Shown here: in pieces, positions 1-5,862 of the stretch
Layout of the letters: every line of letters starts with the position of its first letter
How positions within the stretch are numbered: position 1 is the first letter of the stretch
Source: an uncultured Clostridia bacterium
GTDB lineage: Bacteria; Bacillota; Clostridia; Lachnospirales; Bianqueaceae
Direction of reading: 5' to 3'
Assembly: GCA_947570515.1 (NCBI GenBank)
Contig: CANOUM010000100.1
Coordinates: 1 to 6,309 of the forward strand
DNA: 6,309 nucleotides
Position numbers and translations under genes: made by a program
The notes under the pieces: model-generated
What the model saw: only the letters and a program-made list of their open reading frames with translations
What the model was told of the DNA's origin: nothing
The model's database searches: none

Positions 1-157
1 TACTGCTGATACTTTTTACCCTTCCTGTTACCAGCTCTACCGGAGAATATTTTCCTAGATTCCGATATTCCAAAATAATATTTTGAAATTTAACCAATAG
101 CTCCTGTACCGCCTGGTCATACGGAATTAAGAATTTCCGCCACTCCTGTATTTCCAT
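1..157 (-). CDS. relQ: RelA/SpoT-type small alarmone synthetase (RelQ/YjbM-like), N-terminal fragment
   Basis: Only the first 52 codons are present; the gene continues beyond the left edge. The translation begins MEIQEWRKFLIPYDQAVQEL and continues with VKFQNIILEYRNLGKYSPVE and then LVTGRVKSISS. This closely follows the N-terminus of Bacillus YjbM/RelQ as I know it (W-x2-FL-x-PY-x-QAV-x-EL-x-VK, then SP-[IV]-E-x-VTGRVK). Proteins of this family are cytoplasmic, lack the hydrolase, TGS and ACT parts of long RelA, and make (p)ppGpp from ATP and GDP/GTP. The catalytic residues lie outside the window, so activity cannot be judged. The ATG at 157 is supported by a strong SD (AGGAGAGG, 164-171) six bases upstream. 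The gene is 34 bp downstream of rnhA with no terminator between them, so it is probably the distal gene of the aromatic operon, although its own good SD allows independent translation. The symbol is by similarity; a different RelA/SpoT-domain protein with the same N-terminus is possible but less likely. Confidence 0.85.
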   Translation of the reverse strand, partial: MEIQEWRKFLIPYDQAVQELLVKFQNIILEYRNLGKYSPVELVTGRVKSISS

Positions 158-191
158 TGCTTACCTCTCCTATTTACTTTCTATCTGTCTT

Positions 192-680
192 TTACTGCAC
201 AAACCCTTCATCTGTCAGCTGCTTCTCTTTATCTAGCGCAGCCGCTACCGCCAGCTCGTCGCAGCGGTTATTATAAGGATTTTCAGCATGCCCTTTAACC
301 CAGTGGAACCTAACCGTATGCTGAGTCAGCAAAGCATCCAGCCGCTTCCACAAGTCTACATTTTTAACCTTTTCTTTCTTTTTCGCATCCCGAAACCAAT
401 TTCTCTTCTTCCAGTTTTCCAGCCATCCCTGCTGAAATGCATTCACCAGATACTGAGAATCAGAATACAGGGTAATTTCACAAGGCCTTTTGAGTGCTTC
501 CAGTGCCGCGACTGCCGCCAGAATCTCCATACGGTTATTGGTCGTCATTTTGTAGCCGCTGCTAAGCTCCTTTTCATATAGGTTCCCATCCGGTCCCTCA
601 TACTGCAAAATACACCCATACCCGCCGGGTCCGGGATTGCCTCTGCACGCGCCATCGGTATAAATCGTTATCTGCATCAT
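192..680 (-). CDS. rnhA: Ribonuclease HI
   Basis: A 162-residue type 1 RNase H, which cuts the RNA strand of RNA-DNA hybrids in the cytoplasm (primer removal, R-loop clearance). The whole protein is one RNase H fold, close in length to the E. coli enzyme (155 aa), with no N-terminal hybrid-binding domain. The carboxylate set is intact: D9 in IYTDGACRGNPGPGG, E52 in TNNRMEI, D74 in LYSDSQY, and D141 in NRCDELA, with the catalytic-loop histidine H131 in WVKGHAENPYNN. The basic handle region (residues about 86-106, KKRNWFRDAKKKEK) is present. The ATG overlaps the pheA stop as ATGA (677-680), and a second ATG follows at once (677-675). The only SD-like stretch (GGGGA) is about 13 bases upstream, which is long, so translation probably depends on coupling to pheA. 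It is followed after 34 bp by the alarmone synthetase gene. Confidence 0.97.
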   Translation of the reverse strand: MMQITIYTDGACRGNPGPGGYGCILQYEGPDGNLYEKELSSGYKMTTNNRMEILAAVAALEALKRPCEITLYSDSQYLVNAFQQGWLENWKKRNWFRDAKKKEKVKNVDLWKRLDALLTQHTVRFHWVKGHAENPYNNRCDELAVAAALDKEKQLTDEGFVQ

Positions 681-1768
681 ACTTTTTTATAATTCCCCAA
701 TATTTTCCAAGAGTGGCAATGCTCTCTTACCCCTTTTAATGCTTCGATCACTTTTGCATCCTCTAAATTGCCCTCTATATCCACAAAAAAACCATATTCC
801 CAGACCCTGCCCTTCATGGGTCTGGATTCAATTCTCTGCAGATTTAAGTTCTGTCTTGAAAATTCTTCAAGGGCTCCAAACAAGCTTCCGGGCTTATGCT
901 CCAGCGTAAAATACAAGCTGATCTTATCTGCATCCGCCCCTGACTCCATATTGGTTCCAATCACAACAAATCTGGTAAAATTCTGATCGTGATCCTGAAT
1001 TCCCTCCTGCAGCACCTGCAGTCCATACAGCTTTGCACTCCCTCTGCCGGCGATGCATGCCTGATGCGGCTTTTGTTCTCTCGCCACTTTTTCCGCACTA
1101 ATCGCCGTATTATAATACGGAATCAGCTGCCAATCCGGAAACTGACTCAAAAACTCTGCCGACTGCGCAAATCCCTGAGGATGTGAGTATACTTCATGAA
1201 TATCTTCAATTTGACTTCCGGAAATCCCCAGAAGATTTTGCTGAATCGGCAGTGTGCATTCCTTCACAATATAAAAATCGTATTGCCCCAACAGATCATA
1301 TACGTCATTAATAATCCCTGTCAAAGAATTTTCTACCGGCACCACCCCATAGCGAATCTCTCTTTTTTCCAGAGCCTGAAAAATCTCTTCACAGCTTTGA
1401 TATGCTGCAGCAGGCATCTCCTCACCAAACATTTGCACAAATGCCTCATGCGTAAAAGAGCCCGGCACGCCAAAATATCCGGCCTTACTGGGGCGGTCAA
1501 TCCATTTTAGCTGTGCTTTTTTACTAAGATCCATCAGCGTCTGATAAAATACTCTCGTTGCTTCTAAAAAATCAGCGTCTCGATTGGGGAAATCCTTCAG
1601 ACGTGTTTCCAGCACCTGTTCCTCACGCACTCTATCAAAAATCGGCAGCTCATGCGCCTGTTTATAAATCGCGACCTCCTTTGCCAGTTGCATTCTCTGA
1701 TCAAATAACTGACTCAGCTGCGCATCTACCTGATTAATATCCTGCCTGACTTCCTTTAACTCACGCAC
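677..1768 (-). CDS. pheA: Bifunctional chorismate mutase/prephenate dehydratase (P-protein)
   Basis: Converts chorismate to prephenate and then to phenylpyruvate, the committed phenylalanine branch. From the GTG start at 1768 it is 363 residues. Residues 1-86 form an AroQ-type mutase domain. R8, R25, K36, D45, R48 and E49 match E. coli R11, R28, K39, D48, R51 and E52 with a constant offset of three. Residues about 97-273 form the dehydratase domain, with GVVPVENSLTG (141-151) and the NFTRFVVIG motif containing the catalytic-type T265-R266-F267. Residues about 282-363 form an ACT domain with the ESRP motif (314-317), which binds phenylalanine in the family. Start choice: the frame is open to a TTG at 1813, and ATGs at 1795 and 1792 lack an SD. 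The GTG at 1768 has AAAGGAAG (1777-1784) eight bases upstream and begins directly at the mutase helix (VRELKEVRQDIN). This start overlaps the aroC stop by 8 bp. The 3' end overlaps rnhA by 4 bp. Identity is very secure; the exact start is moderately secure, with 1795 the main alternative. Confidence 0.95.
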   Translation of the reverse strand: MRELKEVRQDINQVDAQLSQLFDQRMQLAKEVAIYKQAHELPIFDRVREEQVLETRLKDFPNRDADFLEATRVFYQTLMDLSKKAQLKWIDRPSKAGYFGVPGSFTHEAFVQMFGEEMPAAAYQSCEEIFQALEKREIRYGVVPVENSLTGIINDVYDLLGQYDFYIVKECTLPIQQNLLGISGSQIEDIHEVYSHPQGFAQSAEFLSQFPDWQLIPYYNTAISAEKVAREQKPHQACIAGRGSAKLYGLQVLQEGIQDHDQNFTRFVVIGTNMESGADADKISLYFTLEHKPGSLFGALEEFSRQNLNLQRIESRPMKGRVWEYGFFVDIEGNLEDAKVIEALKGVREHCHSWKILGNYKKV

Positions 1769-2837
1769 GAGGTTCACTTCCTTTCCACGCATCATACAAT
1801 GCAATCTTGGCAACCGCCTCTAAAATCGGAATAGCCCGCAGCACAATGCACGGATCATGCCGGCCTATAATCCTATTTTCTTCCTCCTGCATTGTCCGGA
1901 TATTGACCGAACGCTGCTTTTGCCCAATTGAAGGCGTCGGTTTTAGTACCGTCTGAAATACCAGAGGCATGCCCGTAGAAATTCCGCCTAAAATTCCTCC
2001 ATTATGATTGGTCACCGTCTGCACTGTCCCCTCTTTTAAGCAAAAAGCATCGTTAGCTTCTGAGCCGCGCATAGCGGCAAACGAGGCGCCGGCTCCAAAC
2101 GAAACCCCTTTGACTGCCGGAACCGAAAAAAGAAGCTGTGCCAGACGGCTTTCTAATGAATCAAAGAAAGGGTCGCCCCATCCGGCTGGAATCCCTGTCA
2201 CAGCTGTTTCCACTATACCGCCTATGCTGTCTGCCTGCTCTCTGGCCTGCTCGATGAGCTGCGTTACCTGCTCCGGATCCTGACAGGGAATACGGCTGCT
2301 CCCCATTTTCTTTAGAAGCGCTTCTTCCGGATTTTTCCATTTTTCTTCTTGATATTCTCCAAGCCGTACAATATGGCTCCCTGCCTGCACTCCAAACTTC
2401 TGTTTCAAAACCTGCCCGCAAATGCTGCCCGCTAACACCAAGGGCGCTGTAATACGCGCAGAAAAGTGACCGCCGCCGCGAAAATCCGCAAACCCATTAT
2501 ATTTTACCAGCGCTGTAAAATCAGCATGCGAGGGTCTGAGCCAGTCCTTCGTTTTTCCATAATCTTTAGACCTTGTATTCGTATTGCGAATGATACCGCA
2601 AATCGGACTTCCGCACGTTACATTTTCTACAATACCACTCAAAAACTCTACTTCATCCGCTTCTTTCCTGGGTGTAGAAAGTGCTCCTCCCGGCGCTCTA
2701 CGCGCCATTTGTCTTTGTATTTCCTCCTGATCGATCCGAATCCCCGGAACAATCCCATCTAGTACCATTCCGATTCCATTTCCATGCGATTCTCCAAAAA
2801 TAGATAATCGAATCTCATTTCCCCATGTATTACTCAT
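1761..2837 (-). CDS. aroC: Chorismate synthase
   Basis: A 358-residue enzyme that eliminates phosphate from 5-enolpyruvylshikimate-3-phosphate to give chorismate, using reduced FMN; it is the last shared step for Phe, Tyr and Trp. The N-terminus MSNTWGNEIRLSIFGESHGN carries the first signature (GESHG, with H18). The second conserved histidine is H104 in RPSHADF. The GGGHFSARIT signature (121-130) and the C-terminal GRHDPC stretch (R326-H327-D328) are also present. Length is normal for the short bacterial form. The frame stays open upstream to an ATG at 2876 inside aroA. The ATG at 2837 is preferred because it gives the canonical family N-terminus, shares its A with the aroA stop (TAATG) and has GGAGA (2848-2852) ten bases upstream. 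The last 8 bp overlap pheA. No flavin reductase domain or partner gene is visible, consistent with the monofunctional bacterial type. Confidence 0.97.
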   Translation of the reverse strand: MSNTWGNEIRLSIFGESHGNGIGMVLDGIVPGIRIDQEEIQRQMARRAPGGALSTPRKEADEVEFLSGIVENVTCGSPICGIIRNTNTRSKDYGKTKDWLRPSHADFTALVKYNGFADFRGGGHFSARITAPLVLAGSICGQVLKQKFGVQAGSHIVRLGEYQEEKWKNPEEALLKKMGSSRIPCQDPEQVTQLIEQAREQADSIGGIVETAVTGIPAGWGDPFFDSLESRLAQLLFSVPAVKGVSFGAGASFAAMRGSEANDAFCLKEGTVQTVTNHNGGILGGISTGMPLVFQTVLKPTPSIGQKQRSVNIRTMQEEENRIIGRHDPCIVLRAIPILEAVAKIALYDAWKGSEPRA

Positions 2838-4114
2838 TATCTTATTGTCTCCAAATCCTTCCAAAATGTAGGCCACGATTTTCTTACGCTGTCAGCCCCG
2901 TGAATCTGTACGGCTGCCTGACATCCTAAAGCTGCAATCGCCGCCGACATTGCAATCCGATGATCATTCCAGCTTTCCACCTGACCTCCCTGAAGCTGTC
3001 TTCCCTGAATCCAAAGTCCTTCTTCCTCTTCTTTCACGCAGGCTCCCAGTCGATTAAGCTCTCTTGTAATCGCAGCTAAGCGATCTGATTCCTTTATGCG
3101 CAGCCTTGCCGCACCCACAATATGCATCGTTCCTTCTGCATAGCTTCCCAGTACCGCCAAAATAGGCACAATATCCGGGCACTGACTGACATTAAAACAG
3201 AGGTCTCCTTTTAATTTCGCCGGATATACCCTGAGTCCCTCTTTTTCCCATCTATACTCACCGCCAATGGCTTGCAGCGCTTCCAGAAACGCAAGATCTC
3301 CCTGTACCGTGTCAGCTCGTAAATTCTCAATCAAAAGCCCTTCAGGCTCTGCGGCAATAGCCGCGGCACAGATAAAAAATGCTGCCTGCGATGCATCGGC
3401 TTCTATCTCATAATCAGTGGCTTGATACTGTTGTCCACCTTTAATCTGAAAACACTGATTCGGATTTTCTTGAATCTCTATGCCAAATTGCTTCAAAATA
3501 TGCAGTGTTAGATCTACATACGGTCTTGATTCCAGCTGTCCTTCAATACAAAGCTCTGAATCTCCCTCTAAAAGCGGCAGCGCCATCAAAAGGCCCGTCA
3601 CAAATTGTGAGCTGATACCGCCATCAATACAAAACCGTCCCGCCTGCAGCTTACCCGTTACCGTTAAAGGCAGCATTCCGTTTTCTTCCGTTTTGTATGG
3701 CAGCTTCTGCTGATCAAACAAATCATAATAAACCTGCATAGGTCTCTGCCCTAACTTTCCATGACCGATATAATGAGCAGGCACGCCAAGTGCTGCCAGA
3801 ATAGGCACGACAAAACGCAGCGTAGAACCAGATTCATGACAATCAACATGCTCAATCACTGTTTTATTTAGAAGAGCTCTGTCTATGCCTTCAATGCAGA
3901 TACTCTCTCCTCGTCTCTCTATATGAGCTCCCAGACAAGCAGCAACGCCAAGCGTCGCTTCAATATCTTCTGATAACGAAACATGCTGGATAGTGGATTT
4001 TCCTTTTGCCAGCGCTGCCGCCAAAATCGCCCGATGGCACAGACTTTTAGAGGCCGGTATGGATGCTTTTCCTTTTACCTTACCAGGTACAATGCTAACC
4101 ACGTCCTCCATCAT
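2837..4114 (-). CDS. aroA: 3-phosphoshikimate 1-carboxyvinyltransferase (EPSP synthase)
   Basis: A 425-residue EPSP synthase that transfers enolpyruvyl from PEP to shikimate-3-phosphate; it is the classical glyphosate target. Visible motifs in order: PASKSLCHRAILAAALAKG (20-38, with K23, S24 and R28 for substrate binding); the PEP loop ESGSTLRF (94-101); SSQFVTGLL (168-176); SRPYVDLT (196-203); EADASQAAFF (238-247); CPDIVPIL (312-319, catalytic D314); RIKESDR (339-345, with E342); and NDHRIAM (383-389, with H385). The loop differs from the enterobacterial NAGTAMRP: G96 and R100 are kept but P101 is F. Start: the ATG at 4114 has AAGGGAG (4121-4127) six bases upstream, and a second ATG follows at 4111. 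The longer open frame to 4189 would add an unconserved stretch. The gene overlaps the end of tyrA by 20 bp and shares one base with aroC, indicating translational coupling. Confidence 0.96.
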   Translation of the reverse strand: MMEDVVSIVPGKVKGKASIPASKSLCHRAILAAALAKGKSTIQHVSLSEDIEATLGVAACLGAHIERRGESICIEGIDRALLNKTVIEHVDCHESGSTLRFVVPILAALGVPAHYIGHGKLGQRPMQVYYDLFDQQKLPYKTEENGMLPLTVTGKLQAGRFCIDGGISSQFVTGLLMALPLLEGDSELCIEGQLESRPYVDLTLHILKQFGIEIQENPNQCFQIKGGQQYQATDYEIEADASQAAFFICAAAIAAEPEGLLIENLRADTVQGDLAFLEALQAIGGEYRWEKEGLRVYPAKLKGDLCFNVSQCPDIVPILAVLGSYAEGTMHIVGAARLRIKESDRLAAITRELNRLGACVKEEEEGLWIQGRQLQGGQVESWNDHRIAMSAAIAALGCQAAVQIHGADSVRKSWPTFWKDLETIR

Positions 4115-4991
4115 AACGATCTCCCTTCGTTTTCCATGCGATTTTCCGTTCAGAAGCAGCTTTAAGAAAATGATCCATTTGCTCCTCATCCTTTTGCTCC
4201 AGCAGCTCCATAAAGATAGATAACTGCTTCTGATATTTCTCTAATTCTGCTCTTAGCTCCTTACGGTTATAGCAAAACAGCTGTGTCCAAAGCTTTGTAT
4301 TGATCTCGGCTACACGTGTTGCATCCCGAAAACTCCCGCCTGTATAGGAAACCACATCTTCATCTCCATCCCAGCTGCGGATCAGCGCTGCTGCCATGAC
4401 ATGCGGCAGCTGACTCGTATAGGCAATGATTCTGTCATGCTCCTTCGGTGCAATCTCTCTGATTCTGCCGCATCCAACCGCCACTGCCATACGCCGGATT
4501 AAATGCAGTGTCTCCGGTCTATTTTGCGCCGTTGGCGTAATAATGAAACTCGCTCCTAAAAAAAGCTCACTATCCCCATTCTCATAGCCGCTTTTTTCTT
4601 TTCCGGCCATAGGATGTGTACCTACATACTCGACCCCTTCAGGCAGCCTTCTCTGCGCCTCTTCTACAAAGGCTCCCTTTAATCCGCAGATATCCATGAT
4701 AATCGTGTCTTTCTGAAAGCAATCGATATACATATCAATAAAATCAAGAATGCCATCGGGATATAAGGCCAGCACAATAAAACGGCTATTAGTAAGAATT
4801 GCTCGCACCTTTTCTTCTTCTTCCCCTAATACCGCGCTCTCTTGCAGAACCTGATCCGCGAGTGCGCGCTGAAGCGGCTCTCTTTTTATGTCAAGCCCTG
4901 CTACCCATAAATTGGTTGTTTCTTTTAATGCTTTGATCAAAGATGTGCCCATCAGCCCCAGGCCCACCATTACCATTTCATTTTTATTCAT
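4095..4991 (-). CDS. tyrA: Prephenate dehydrogenase
   Basis: A 298-residue enzyme that oxidatively decarboxylates prephenate to 4-hydroxyphenylpyruvate, the tyrosine branch. The N-terminal Rossmann fold has MVGLGLMGTSL with G10-x-G12-x2-G15, and D34 at the end of the second strand (VAGLDIKRE), which suggests NAD rather than NADP. Later motifs are DICGLKG (100-106), the active-site THPMAGKEKSGYE (125-137, with H126), and SQLPHVMAAAL (193-203, with H197). The C-terminal part is helical and charged, as in the family's dimerisation domain. No ACT domain follows, so feedback by tyrosine through that domain is not expected. An arogenate dehydrogenase activity cannot be excluded from sequence. The ATG at 4991 lies 4 bp after the HAD gene stop, and its SD (AGGA, 4999-5002) overlaps the end of that gene. 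Its last 20 bp are shared with aroA. Confidence 0.95.
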   Translation of the reverse strand: MNKNEMVMVGLGLMGTSLIKALKETTNLWVAGLDIKREPLQRALADQVLQESAVLGEEEEKVRAILTNSRFIVLALYPDGILDFIDMYIDCFQKDTIIMDICGLKGAFVEEAQRRLPEGVEYVGTHPMAGKEKSGYENGDSELFLGASFIITPTAQNRPETLHLIRRMAVAVGCGRIREIAPKEHDRIIAYTSQLPHVMAAALIRSWDGDEDVVSYTGGSFRDATRVAEINTKLWTQLFCYNRKELRAELEKYQKQLSIFMELLEQKDEEQMDHFLKAASERKIAWKTKGDRYDGGRG

Positions 4992-4995
4992 ATTT

Positions 4996-5649
4996 TTATC
5001 CTATATCGTCTGTAATGAGCTCTCTCAGATTTTGAATACAATATCGTCCGACATCATCTTCCACTTCAATTTCATCTTCAGGGTCCAATAAGCATCCGGC
5101 TATCCCTGCATTTTGCGCCGCCTGTATATCGATGATCCGATCTCCGATCATCAGAGCTTCTTCCGGTCTGATATGATAGCTGTCGATCAGATACATAAGC
5201 GCATCCGGCGCGGGCTTGGCCGGAAATCCATCTGCTGCTGTGACAAGGCCCGTAAAATATTTTGCAAGATCAAAGCTTTGCAAATAGTTCTCAGCTTCTT
5301 TTCCTCTATGTGTGTATACAAAGTGCCGACTGCCGCTGTGAAATAAATGACTGAGTACTTCCTTTGTCTCTGGAAATGGCTCAAACGGCTCTTCCGTCAT
5401 AGTTTTCTCTAAATCACGATATCGTTTCATCACCGTATCCGGGAGGTTATAACGCACTTGATAAAAATGCCAGGCAAAGCCCACTGATTGTTTCATTTTT
5501 TGCCGTATCTCCTGTTGTGATACCGCTATTGCTTTTCCCTGCTCAGCGCTATGCTCTTGCAGTGCCTTCCAAAAGGCTAAACTCATTCTTTTGTATGATT
5601 CGAATAAAGTCCCGTCAAAATCCCAGATATAACTCTCATATTTTTCCAT
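4996..5649 (-). CDS. HAD-superfamily phosphatase (phosphoglycolate-phosphatase-like), substrate unknown
   Basis: A 217-residue cytoplasmic haloacid-dehalogenase-type hydrolase. Motif I is WDFDGTLF with nucleophile D10 and acid/base D12. A helical cap of roughly residues 18-85 follows. Motif II is the T113 of FVYTHRG, motif III is K145 in AKPAPDAL, and motif IV is IGDRIIDI with D170 and D174. All four motifs are intact, so an active Mg-dependent phosphatase is expected, but the substrate cannot be read from sequence. As first gene of the aromatic operon it might act on a phosphorylated intermediate or be unrelated housekeeping; this is speculation. The ATG at 5649 gives the usual HAD N-terminus (MEKYESYIWDFDGT). 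The frame is open to a TTG at 5718 with another ATG at 5688, and an unused AGGAGG lies at 5707-5712. The 5649 start has no SD, but it coincides with the predicted transcription start of a good promoter (see findings). Confidence 0.88.
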   Translation of the reverse strand: MEKYESYIWDFDGTLFESYKRMSLAFWKALQEHSAEQGKAIAVSQQEIRQKMKQSVGFAWHFYQVRYNLPDTVMKRYRDLEKTMTEEPFEPFPETKEVLSHLFHSGSRHFVYTHRGKEAENYLQSFDLAKYFTGLVTAADGFPAKPAPDALMYLIDSYHIRPEEALMIGDRIIDIQAAQNAGIAGCLLDPEDEIEVEDDVGRYCIQNLRELITDDIG

Positions 5650-5655
5650 AACTTT

Positions 5656-5684
5656 ATTATATCTTGCGGATGTGCAGATTGCAA
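5656..5684 (-). promoter_or_regulatory. Sigma-A-like promoter for the HAD-tyrA-aroA-aroC-pheA-rnhA operon
   Basis: Read on the minus strand: -35 TTGCAA (5679-5684), a 17-bp spacer, then a consensus -10 TATAAT (5656-5661). Counting the last -10 base as -7 places +1 at 5649, the A of the HAD gene's ATG. This is the best minus-strand promoter I can find in the intergenic region. The -10 matches consensus at 6 of 6 and the -35 at 4 of 6 positions. Activity is inferred from sequence only. Confidence 0.65.
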
Positions 5685-5746
5685 GCATTATTGAAATCTC
5701 GCACCCCCTCCTGATCAATCGCCTTTGTCCAAACTTGGATTATCAG

Positions 5747-5774
5747 TTGAACTTTTCTTTAAATCTGCTATAAT
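5747..5774 (+). promoter_or_regulatory. Sigma-A-like promoter for the metallophosphoesterase gene
   Basis: TTGAAC (5747-5752) as -35, a 16-bp spacer, and a consensus TATAAT -10 (5769-5774). The predicted +1 is the A at about 5781, giving a leader of about 82 nt before the ATG at 5863. A short inverted repeat (TCCAA-AC-TTGGA, 5728-5739) lies just upstream of the -35 and could be coincidental. Confidence 0.65.
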
Positions 5775-5801
5775 AAATCCAGTTCATGATTTAGAATCAA
5801 T

Positions 5802-5826
5802 CAAATAAATCTACAGCATTTATTTG
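5802..5826. repeat. Perfect 9-bp inverted repeat in the metallophosphoesterase leader
   Basis: CAAATAAAT (5802-5810), a 7-base loop (CTACAGC), then ATTTATTTG (5818-5826). The arms are exact reverse complements. The element sits about 21-45 nt after the predicted transcription start and 36 nt before the start codon. The arms are almost entirely A/T, so as an RNA hairpin it would be weak, and there is no U-tract of terminator type. A protein-binding operator or an mRNA stability element are both possible; chance in AT-rich DNA cannot be excluded. Confidence 0.6.
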
Positions 5827-5862
5827 TTATCATACTATATAAAATTACAAGAGGTGTTTCTT

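Noticed and set aside
158..191. Possible terminator or internal promoter between rnhA and the alarmone synthetase gene
   Set aside because: The 34-bp gap contains no GC-rich hairpin with a T-run and no convincing -35/-10 pair, only the SD of the downstream gene.
2161..2421. Minus-strand open frame of 86 codons inside aroC
   Set aside because: It is a frame-shifted reading of aroC on the same strand; the aroC frame carries all family signatures.
2838..2876. Upstream ATG extension of aroC (13 extra residues)
   Set aside because: The extension lies wholly within aroA and is not part of the chorismate synthase N-terminus; the TAATG start with GGAGA fits better.
288..4223. Several plus-strand open frames of 60-104 codons (for example 288-581, 1196-1510, 2008-2283, 2466-2762, 3480-3713 and 3993-4223)
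   Set aside because: They lie antisense to well-recognised rnhA, pheA, aroC, aroA and tyrA coding sequence, resemble no family I know, and are low-complexity antisense translations.
4888..5346. Plus-strand open frames at 4888-5091 and 5113-5346
   Set aside because: They are antisense to the start of tyrA and to the HAD gene, whose motifs are intact; nothing recognisable is encoded.
5187..5384. Minus-strand open frame of 65 codons inside the HAD gene
   Set aside because: It is an alternative-frame reading across HAD motifs II and III, which are intact in the main frame.
5657..5704. A 15-codon minus-strand GTG reading frame immediately after the AGGAGGGGG run, considered as a leader peptide
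   Set aside because: The SD would overlap or abut the GTG, the peptide is not rich in Phe or Tyr, and it ends inside the -10 box of the better promoter.
5728..5739. TCCAA-AC-TTGGA inverted repeat upstream of the plus-strand -35
   Set aside because: Five-base arms are too short to distinguish from chance, and no recognised operator matches it.
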